Of a DNA stretch of 19,501 nt, positions 14,178-19,501 are shown piece after piece. The DNA is from Gemmatimonadota bacterium. GTDB taxonomy: Bacteria > Gemmatimonadota > Gemmatimonadetes > Palauibacterales > Palauibacteraceae. Position 1 is the stretch's first letter; every line of letters begins with the position of its first letter. Position numbers and translations under genes: made by a program. The stretch covers positions 1-19,501 of the forward strand of contig JABDQB010000194.1 in the NCBI GenBank assembly GCA_013042495.1, read 5' to 3'. The notes beneath the pieces were generated by a model. It searched no databases and was not told the origin of the DNA. It was given only the letters and a program-made list of their open reading frames with translations.

Positions 14178-15268
14178 AGAAGGAACCGAAGGCCAAACCG
14201 GCCAGGGCCAAGAAGCCCATCGACGAGTGGTTCGGGCAGGAGATCGCCGCGGGCGAAGCCCGCAACGTCAGACTGGCGGTCAGCGAAAGCTACAGCAGCA
14301 TGACGGTGCGAATCCCGATCCACATTCGACGGGCCGCCGCGGATGGCCCGGTGGTCTTCGTCACGGCCGCGCTGCACGGCGATGAGATCAACGGAACCGG
14401 AGCGATCCGGCAGCTGATCCAGGATGAAGAGTTTCAACTCGTTCGGGGATCGTTGATCATGGTTCCCGTGCTGAATTTGCTTGCCTTCGACCGCCACTCG
14501 CGGTATCTGCCGGATCGGCGGGACCTGAACCGCTCGTTCCCCGGATCACGGAATGGCAGCCTCGCCAGTCGCATGGCACGGATCATCTTCGACGAGATCG
14601 TCTCCCGAAGCGACTACGGAATCGATCTGCATACGGCGGCGGTTCGTCGCACGAATTACCCAAACGTCCGCGGTGACCTGGCGAACCCGCAGGTTCGACG
14701 GCTCGCGGAGTCGTTCGGTTCGGAAATCATCATCAACAAGCTGGGACCCAAGGGATCGTTCCGGCGGGAGGCCTGCGCCGTCGGTTGCCCGACGATCATC
14801 ATGGAAGGTGGAGAGGTCTGGAAGGTGGAACCCGGGATCGTGGCGTCCGCGACGCGCGGCATCAGGAACGTGCTTCGCGGTCTCGAAATGATCGATTCCC
14901 CGGTGGAAGAGCCTTACTTCCAGGTCATCATCGAGAAGACGAAGTGGATGCGGGCGAAGAAGGGCGGCTTCATGCAGTTCCACATCAGTCCCGGCGATAT
15001 CGTCGAGAAGGACCAGCCGCTGGCGACCAACACGACGCTGCTCGGCGATGAGCGAAATACGCTGCACGCGCCCTTTGACGCGGTCGTGATCGGCATGACC
15101 AGCCTGCCGGCCATCAGCCCGGGCGAACCGCTCTGCAACCTCGGCAGGCTGCCGAAGGGCTACAAGCCGAACGAGCTTCGCAAGTTGCGATCGCAGGAAG
15201 ACAGCCTGGAGCACCAGGTGTCCGAGGATCTGGCCTCGAGCGTCCTGGTCGTGGATCCCGGCGATTGA
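14174..15268 (+). CDS. Succinylglutamate desuccinylase/aspartoacylase-family zinc hydrolase (M14-like)
   Basis: A 364-residue cytoplasmic zinc hydrolase of the AstE/AspA family. Zinc ligands are visible: HGDE (His68, Glu71) and DLHT (His153). DRRDLNRSFPG (113-123) is the substrate-binding stretch and Glu211 in MEGGE is the likely general base. Residues about 255-335 form a C-terminal beta barrel-like domain (SPGDIVEKDQPL, then HAPFDAVVIG). The family removes acyl or amino-acid groups from free amino acids or peptide ends. The N-terminus carries a Lys/Ala-rich stretch (KKEPKAKPARAKK). The four-base overlap with rimK indicates that it acts in the same pathway, possibly releasing or recycling glutamyl units; this is inference. 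Confidence 0.86.
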   Translation: MKKEPKAKPARAKKPIDEWFGQEIAAGEARNVRLAVSESYSSMTVRIPIHIRRAAADGPVVFVTAALHGDEINGTGAIRQLIQDEEFQLVRGSLIMVPVLNLLAFDRHSRYLPDRRDLNRSFPGSRNGSLASRMARIIFDEIVSRSDYGIDLHTAAVRRTNYPNVRGDLANPQVRRLAESFGSEIIINKLGPKGSFRREACAVGCPTIIMEGGEVWKVEPGIVASATRGIRNVLRGLEMIDSPVEEPYFQVIIEKTKWMRAKKGGFMQFHISPGDIVEKDQPLATNTTLLGDERNTLHAPFDAVVIGMTSLPAISPGEPLCNLGRLPKGYKPNELRKLRSQEDSLEHQVSEDLASSVLVVDPGD

Positions 15269-15306
15269 TGCACGAGAAGTGCGGACGGTGATGAAGCCGG
15301 TCGCAT

Positions 15307-15316
15307 GGAGAGAGGG
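15307..15316 (+). promoter_or_regulatory. Ribosome binding site for the gene at 15324
   Basis: GGAG-AGAGGG ends seven bases before ATG 15324 and favours it over in-frame GTG 15279 and ATG 15291. The ATG at 15324 also starts a regular signal peptide. Confidence 0.5.
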
Positions 15317-15323
15317 ACGGACG

Positions 15324-15770
15324 ATGCGCGCTTCGAGATTGCTGGCACTGGCTGCGTTGCCTTTCCTGGTTCCGAGACAGGCTGTGTCCCAGAGCATCGA
15401 GGAGCTGGCCGCCCAGGTGCGAGCCGAGGAGACCGCGTTCGCGTCGACGATGGCAGAGCGCGACCTGGCGTCCTTCCTCTCGTACGTATCGGACGAGGCG
15501 GTCTTCTTCACCGGCAGAGAGCTGCGGGGGGTCGAGGCCATCGAAAGAGGTTGGCGAGCATTCTTCGCAGGAGATGATGCCCCGTTCTCGTGGGAACCGA
15601 CAGACGTCGTGGTTCTCGATTCAGGCACGCTGGCCTTGAGCAGTGGCCCGGTTCTCGACCCTGATGGAAACAGGATGGGTACCTTCAACTCGGTTTGGCG
15701 GCTCGAAGCGGACGGGCGATGGAGAGTGGTGTTCGACAGGGGATGTCCGCCGTGCGACTGTCCGGAGTAG
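15324..15770 (+). CDS. Secreted DUF4440/NTF2-like protein
   Basis: A 148-residue exported protein. Residues 1 to about 23 are a signal peptide (MRASRLLALAALPF, ending VSQS). The mature protein has the NTF2-like/DUF4440 (SgcJ-EcaC) pattern: a first helix with VRAEETAFASTMAERDLASFLSY, then SDEAVFFTG, then a helix with GWRAFFAGD, then strands ending in TFNSVWRLEADGRWRVVFDRG. It closes with a Cys-rich tail (CPPCDCPE). This fold appears in ketosteroid isomerases and in ligand-binding proteins; activity cannot be assigned. It lies 55 bases after the AspA-family gene, so it may be in the same transcript. Confidence 0.78.
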   Translation: MRASRLLALAALPFLVPRQAVSQSIEELAAQVRAEETAFASTMAERDLASFLSYVSDEAVFFTGRELRGVEAIERGWRAFFAGDDAPFSWEPTDVVVLDSGTLALSSGPVLDPDGNRMGTFNSVWRLEADGRWRVVFDRGCPPCDCPE

Positions 15771-15800
15771 CGCCCGAATGAGCCTGAGCGGGGGCTCCCT

Positions 15801-16328
15801 GTGAGTTTCTACGGGGGCCGAATCGAGATCATCACGGCGGATATCACGACGCTGGACGTCGACGTCATCGTCAACGCGGCCAACGCCTCGTTGCTGGGGG
15901 GAGGCGGCGTGGACGGAGCCATCCACCGGGCGGCGGGGCCGGGACTCCTGGAAGAATGCCGGGCGCTCGGCGGCGCGAGCACGGGCGAGGCAAAGCTGAC
16001 GAAAGGGTATCGGCTGCCCGCGCGCTTCGTGGCCCACGCGGTCGGGCCAATCTGGCACGGTGGCGACAGCGGCGAACCCGAGCAGTTGGCGTCGTGCTAC
16101 AGCGAGGCCCTCGCGCTGGCCGCGGAAGCCGGCGCACAGAGCATCGCTTTCCCCGCGATCTCTACCGGTGTGTACCGGTTTCCCATCGACCGGGCGACGC
16201 GAATCGCCATTCGAACAGTGGCTTCCCACCTGGAGGAGCTGCCTGTACCGGAGCGCGTCGTCTTTTGTTGTTTCTCGGATCGGGACCTGGAGGTATACGA
16301 GCGCGTTGCGACGGAGCTTCTTTCGTAG
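15801..16328 (+). CDS. Macro-domain protein (ADP-ribose / O-acetyl-ADP-ribose hydrolase-like)
   Basis: A 175-residue single macro domain, cytoplasmic. The ADP-ribose-binding loops are intact: VNAANASLLGGGGVDGAIHRAAG (residues 24-46), with Asn25, Asn28 and Asp38 as in YmdB/MacroD-type deacetylases that hydrolyse O-acetyl-ADP-ribose or remove ADP-ribose from acidic side chains, and FPAISTGVYRFP (117-128), the phosphate loop. These residues make an active hydrolase likely rather than a binding-only domain. The start is a GTG with a G-rich stretch (15790-15794) upstream, 30 bases after the previous stop. The LRR gene follows 13 bases on. Closest in kind to YmdB, but I did not assign the symbol. 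Confidence 0.88.
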   Translation: MSFYGGRIEIITADITTLDVDVIVNAANASLLGGGGVDGAIHRAAGPGLLEECRALGGASTGEAKLTKGYRLPARFVAHAVGPIWHGGDSGEPEQLASCYSEALALAAEAGAQSIAFPAISTGVYRFPIDRATRIAIRTVASHLEELPVPERVVFCCFSDRDLEVYERVATELLS

Positions 16329-16341
16329 GGTCGAGGAGTCC

Positions 16342-17271
16342 ATGGACGGATCGCCAGCCACACGAGTCTTCAGCGGCCCGCCGAGCGAGGAGGATCTGCG
16401 CCCGCTCGAGCCGGACGTCAAGCAGATCTTGATCCGGAAGAGCCTCGACCAGGCCGACTACGACCGGATCGGCGATCTGTGCGCGGGGCGCGATGACCTG
16501 CATCTGTTCATCCAGAACCGGGACGAAGATGTCTCAGTCCTGGAGGCCTTCCCCCGATTGCGCAGTTTCGAGGTCGCCAGCCTGAGGCTCAGGTCATTGG
16601 CCGGGCTGGAGTGCGCGGCCGCGACACTGGAATCGCTCACCGTCTCGGATACGCTGAAGACGGTACGGCTCGATCCGCTGAATCAGCTCGACCGCCTCCG
16701 GCATCTGCATCTGGATGGACATCGGAGCGGCATCGAGGTCATCGCAGGTCTCACGGGTCTGGAAAGAATCACCCTCCGGTCCGTCACGTTGCCCGATCTA
16801 TCTGTGCTGGTTCCGCTCGAGAAGTTGTGGTGGTTCGCCCTCAAGCTTGGTGGTACGAAGGATCTGGGCCTGCTGCCGAAGATCGGCCGACTCCGATACC
16901 TGGAGATCTGGCGTGTGCGGGGACTCAAAGATCTGCAGGCACTCGGGTCGCTGCCGCACCTGGAGTCGCTGCACCTCCAGTCGATGGGACGGGTGACTCA
17001 GCTTCCTTCCCTGGCGGGCGCGGTCTCGCTTCGGCGGGTCGTGCTCGATTCCATGAAGGGGATCACGGATCTGGCACCACTCGCCTCCGCACCCGTGCTG
17101 GAGGACCTGCTCCTGGTGAGCATGGGACACCTGGAGCCGGAGGCGGTCCTGCCTTTCGTGGATCATCCGACGCTGCGCGCAGCCGTGCTGGGTCTGGGAA
17201 GCATGAAGAAGAACGAGGCGGCCGCGGAGCTGCTTCCGCTGCCAAATCCGGGAGACTTCGAGTTCCTCTAG
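16342..17271 (+). CDS. Leucine-rich-repeat protein
   Basis: A 309-residue protein without signal peptide or membrane segment, so probably cytoplasmic. Nine repeats follow the frame LxxLxL at residues 72, 95, 118, 139, 161, 183, 206, 229 and 252, with periods of 21-23 residues, matching the internalin-like or bacterial type LRR. The first 65 residues are non-repetitive and acidic/basic, the last 40 cap the array. LRR solenoids bind proteins; the partner is unknown. The start has GAGG five bases upstream and lies 13 bases after the macro-domain gene, so they are probably co-expressed. The open frame begins at 16060, but that part lies inside the macro-domain gene. The stop lies on the CTAG shared with the convergent gene. 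Confidence 0.76.
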   Translation: MDGSPATRVFSGPPSEEDLRPLEPDVKQILIRKSLDQADYDRIGDLCAGRDDLHLFIQNRDEDVSVLEAFPRLRSFEVASLRLRSLAGLECAAATLESLTVSDTLKTVRLDPLNQLDRLRHLHLDGHRSGIEVIAGLTGLERITLRSVTLPDLSVLVPLEKLWWFALKLGGTKDLGLLPKIGRLRYLEIWRVRGLKDLQALGSLPHLESLHLQSMGRVTQLPSLAGAVSLRRVVLDSMKGITDLAPLASAPVLEDLLLVSMGHLEPEAVLPFVDHPTLRAAVLGLGSMKKNEAAAELLPLPNPGDFEFL

Positions 17272-18218
17272 CGCAGTCCCCGAACGGCGTCTCCCCGGAT
17301 TTCCAGGACCTCGGGGCGCCCTCCGTAGTGCGCGGCCATTCCGACATCGATGCACCACACGCGACCGCCGCAGTAGGACGTGATGCCTGCGTCCTGAATG
17401 GTGTGACCGACCACCATCCGCTGCACGCCCAGCCCGTCGAGCACGGAGACGAGGGTGTCACACGCCGCCCGGTCGGGTGCGTCCGAGTACAGCCGATTCC
17501 ACACCGGGCTGAGGTCGCCGCGGATCCAGTCGGGCTGCGGGATCTCGTCTCGCAGCCAGGAACGGATCTCCCCGTTCATCCAGTCGAGGCCCCAGTCCAC
17601 GTGCTCGGGGAGGACCCCTCCATGGGTGAATAGCGTCGTCCCCACGATCAGGAACGTGTTGTTCTCGGCCAGCAGTCGGGCGAATTCGCCGCCTGGCCGC
17701 AGGGCCTGCGCTCGGGCCCGCTGGTTCGGCTCGAGCGAAGCGAGAAACGAATCGACCGTCGCCACCGTGGTCACGTCCTCGAAGTCCGCCCACCCGCCAT
17801 CGGTGACGTAGCGGTAGTCGAGGTAGGCGTTCATCAGTTCGTGATTGCCGTTGAGCACGTGAATGTCACCGCCCGCCGCTTCGGCCTGCTCCTCGAGGTC
17901 CGCAAGGAAGCGAAAGGTGGCTTCTTCTTCGTCGCCGCGGTCCAGGATGTCTCCGGTCTGAACAATCACCAGGTCACCACCGACCCACCTGTCCAGCGAA
18001 TCGATTGCGCCGGCGAGCCTGAACGCCGCCCGAGCGGCCGACAGGTCCCCATGCAGGTCACCGATTCCGACGAGGCGCTCGGGGGCATCGAGCCGCAACG
18101 AGTAGGGATCCGGCTCTGTGCTCGTCTCCGGCGGACCCGGCTCCGCTGCGCAGGCGCCCACGGCCAGGGCTGCAAGCCCGGCCCAGAGTGAGCCGCACGC
18201 CGGCCACGGGGTCCTCAC
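17268..18218 (-). CDS. Lipoprotein metallophosphatase (PPP-like, calcineurin-fold)
   Basis: A 316-residue exported phosphoesterase. The N-terminal hydrophobic segment ends in AVGAC, with Cys23 a likely lipidation site. Metal-binding motifs of the PPP/calcineurin family are complete and ordered: GDLHGD (53-58), GDILDRG (89-95), NGNHE (123-127), THGG (198-201) and GHT (271-273). The spacing and the GDILDRG/NGNHE pair match the Shewanella-like (Shelph) protein phosphatase group, so a phosphoprotein or phosphoester substrate outside the cytoplasm is likely. The start is GTG at 18218, overlapping the CocE stop by four bases, so translation is coupled to that gene. The stop is shared with the LRR gene on the opposite strand. 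Confidence 0.86.
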   Translation of the reverse strand: MRTPWPACGSLWAGLAALAVGACAAEPGPPETSTEPDPYSLRLDAPERLVGIGDLHGDLSAARAAFRLAGAIDSLDRWVGGDLVIVQTGDILDRGDEEEATFRFLADLEEQAEAAGGDIHVLNGNHELMNAYLDYRYVTDGGWADFEDVTTVATVDSFLASLEPNQRARAQALRPGGEFARLLAENNTFLIVGTTLFTHGGVLPEHVDWGLDWMNGEIRSWLRDEIPQPDWIRGDLSPVWNRLYSDAPDRAACDTLVSVLDGLGVQRMVVGHTIQDAGITSYCGGRVWCIDVGMAAHYGGRPEVLEIRGDAVRGLR

Positions 18219-19501
18219 CGCGGCAGCACCGGTATCCGGATCTGCGACGGATACTCCGACGAGTGGTGAACCTGGTTGTTCGCCACGACGCCCTCGGTCT
18301 CGTCGTAGTTGTTCCCGCCCGTGTTCAGGTTGCGGGTAAAACGCGGGAAGTTGGAGCTCGAGATCTCGATCCGAAGACTGTGGCCGGGTGCGAAGTAGTT
18401 AGCCGTGGACATGGGACTCACTTCGACCTCGTAGACCTGGCCGGGCTCCATGAAGACCTGCCGATCGTAGCCTTCCCGGTACCGTACTCGTTGAATCGTC
18501 TCGTCCAGGTTATACGCGCGTCCCTCGGGATCCACGTCGACCAGTTTCACGGTGAAATCCGTGTCCCTGGCGTCTGAGGATACGTAGAGCGTCACGCCGA
18601 TCGTGCCACTCACCTCCAGGCCCTCATCGAACGGTTCAGTCGTGTAGACGAGCACGTCCTGCCGGGACATCTCGATCTCCCGTTGATCGAACGCGCCGGC
18701 CTGGATGGCCCCGCCCGTGCAGCACACGTTTCCACCGTACGACATGACCGGGTCCATCGGATCATACGTGAAACTGTCCGCCGTCTCTCCCGAAACCGGT
18801 GCCTCGGCGGTGAGGACGCCGTCGCCCGCCAGCGTATTGGCGCCATTCGTCGCGCCCAGGTATAGGGTCAGGGTTTCGGCTCCATCGGGGGGCCAAGACG
18901 TGGAAGTGCTCCACTCGTTCGACCCCATCGTGTAGTAACGGACCGGCGGGAGAGAGTCCGTGATCCCGTTCTCCTCGCCCTTGAGCCAGTGGTCGAACCA
19001 CTCGTAGATGAGATCGCTGTAGTCCCAGCGAGCGTCTCCCACATCGCGCTCTCCGACGACCGTGTTCTCCTCCGCCCGGGTGTAGGCGCAGTGCGTGACC
19101 GGCGCGACCATGGCGAACTGGTTGTCCCGCGTCTCCTCATCGAGCCCGTTTTCACGGACGTGGTTGAACAGGGCGAGGTTGGGGCCGATCGAGACGTCGT
19201 ACCACGACATGAACCAGAAGCTCGGAACGCCGAACGGCTCATCGTCGTGATACAGGCCGCCCCGATACCAGGCAGGGTCGTCGGGCGTGCGCTGGATCAT
19301 CCGTCCGCCCGTGGCCACCGGCGCCGGGTCGGCGTACACGCCTTCCGGCCCGTCCACACTCCGCATCAGGTCCTCGAGGGGAAGGTGCCAGAAAGCCTCC
19401 GGCCAGTTCGCGCGCGGCAGCTCGGGTGCCAGGTCGAAGTAGCGGGCGACACGCGCCCGGTCGTCCGCATCCAGCCCGGGGTCGAACTGGGGACGCTGCG
19501 T
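18215..19501 (-). CDS. CocE/NonD-family (S15) hydrolase, start beyond the window
   Basis: The last 428 residues of a CocE/NonD alpha/beta hydrolase; the frame stays open to the right edge, so the gene continues outside. Residues before the ATG at 19366 (LDADDRARVARYFDL and onward) fit the family, so that ATG is not the start. The visible part holds the catalytic Asp (SWYD) and His (APVTH); the nucleophile Ser would lie further upstream, outside the window. Residues from the GSNEW region to the end are the C-terminal jelly-roll domain (PepX_C), ending NQVHHSSEYPSQIRIPVLPR-like. The family hydrolyses esters or peptide bonds of varied substrates. Its stop overlaps the phosphatase start (18215-18218), so the pair is an operon. 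Confidence 0.86.
   Translation of the reverse strand, partial: TQRPQFDPGLDADDRARVARYFDLAPELPRANWPEAFWHLPLEDLMRSVDGPEGVYADPAPVATGGRMIQRTPDDPAWYRGGLYHDDEPFGVPSFWFMSWYDVSIGPNLALFNHVRENGLDEETRDNQFAMVAPVTHCAYTRAEENTVVGERDVGDARWDYSDLIYEWFDHWLKGEENGITDSLPPVRYYTMGSNEWSTSTSWPPDGAETLTLYLGATNGANTLAGDGVLTAEAPVSGETADSFTYDPMDPVMSYGGNVCCTGGAIQAGAFDQREIEMSRQDVLVYTTEPFDEGLEVSGTIGVTLYVSSDARDTDFTVKLVDVDPEGRAYNLDETIQRVRYREGYDRQVFMEPGQVYEVEVSPMSTANYFAPGHSLRIEISSSNFPRFTRNLNTGGNNYDETEGVVANNQVHHSSEYPSQIRIPVLPR

Noticed and set aside
14546..15688. A 380-codon open frame on the minus strand
   Set aside because: It lies opposite the AspA-family and NTF2-like genes, whose motifs are intact. Its peptide is Arg/Ser-rich with no domain; high-GC codon use produces such antisense frames.
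15780..15797. GAGCC/GGCTC hairpin that could hide the macro-gene ribosome site
   Set aside because: Only five base pairs with an eight-base loop, easily expected by chance in this base composition.
18215..19366. Treating the ATG at 19366 as the CocE-type gene start
   Set aside because: The frame continues without a stop to base 19501 with family-like residues, and the nucleophile region is still missing, so the gene runs off the edge.
1..19501. CRISPR arrays, tRNA or rRNA genes and insertion sequences
   Set aside because: No regular spaced repeats, cloverleaf-like sequences, rRNA-like stretches, transposase motifs or terminal inverted repeats were seen by eye; short RNAs could be missed.

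Overview
The window is dense, high-GC (mid-60s percent by eye) bacterial chromosome. Genes are mostly on the + strand, with short spacers, frequent GTG starts and many stop/start overlaps. A lipoprotein beta-propeller with NHL-like repeats, a PQQ-type sugar dehydrogenase lipoprotein, a penicillin-binding-protein-like serine hydrolase, several secreted lipocalin-like proteins and a CocE-type hydrolase recall Gemmatimonadota and related soil or marine lineages. That placement is inference; no rRNA or other marker is present. I see no tRNA, rRNA, CRISPR array or insertion sequence. No stretch over 300 bases lacks a gene: the longest gaps are 2081-2264, 7122-7280 and 3780-3908.

Layout. (1) 1-175: a likely basic, disordered C-terminal tail of a gene entering from the left, followed by two hairpins and a candidate promoter. 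(2) 272-2080: an SDR oxidoreductase, a VOC/glyoxalase-fold protein and a membrane-anchored SRPBCC protein; the last two overlap by ATGA. (3) 2265-3779: a secreted serine hydrolase. (4) 3909-5912: a J-domain protein with a C-terminal winged-helix-like region, a DUF2007 protein and a beta-propeller lipoprotein, tightly packed. (5) 5958-7121, minus strand: a glucose/sorbosone-dehydrogenase-type lipoprotein, divergent from (6). (6) 7281-9221: four small secreted, membrane or unknown proteins. (7) 9268-17271: a long run of eleven + strand genes, most overlapping or nearly so. They are a membrane protein, a GNAT-YoaP acetyltransferase, a secreted two-domain protein, a DUF2164 protein, a beta-carbonic anhydrase, a RimB-like aspartic protease, a RimK-type glutamate ligase with an added TrkA_C domain, an AstE/AspA-type zinc hydrolase, an NTF2-like secreted protein, a macro-domain protein and a leucine-rich-repeat protein. 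(8) 17268-19501, minus strand: a CocE/NonD-type hydrolase (start beyond the right edge) translationally coupled to a lipoprotein PPP-type phosphatase.

The most notable unit is 12478-15268. A RimK ligase that adds glutamates to a protein or peptide C-terminus is coupled by 4-base overlaps to a protease of the RimB family and to a zinc-dependent acyl/peptide hydrolase. This looks like a write-and-erase system for glutamate tails. The ligase carries a TrkA_C (RCK_C) domain that E. coli RimK lacks, which suggests control by a small ligand. Carbonic anhydrase and DUF2164 genes sit directly upstream in the same transcription unit.
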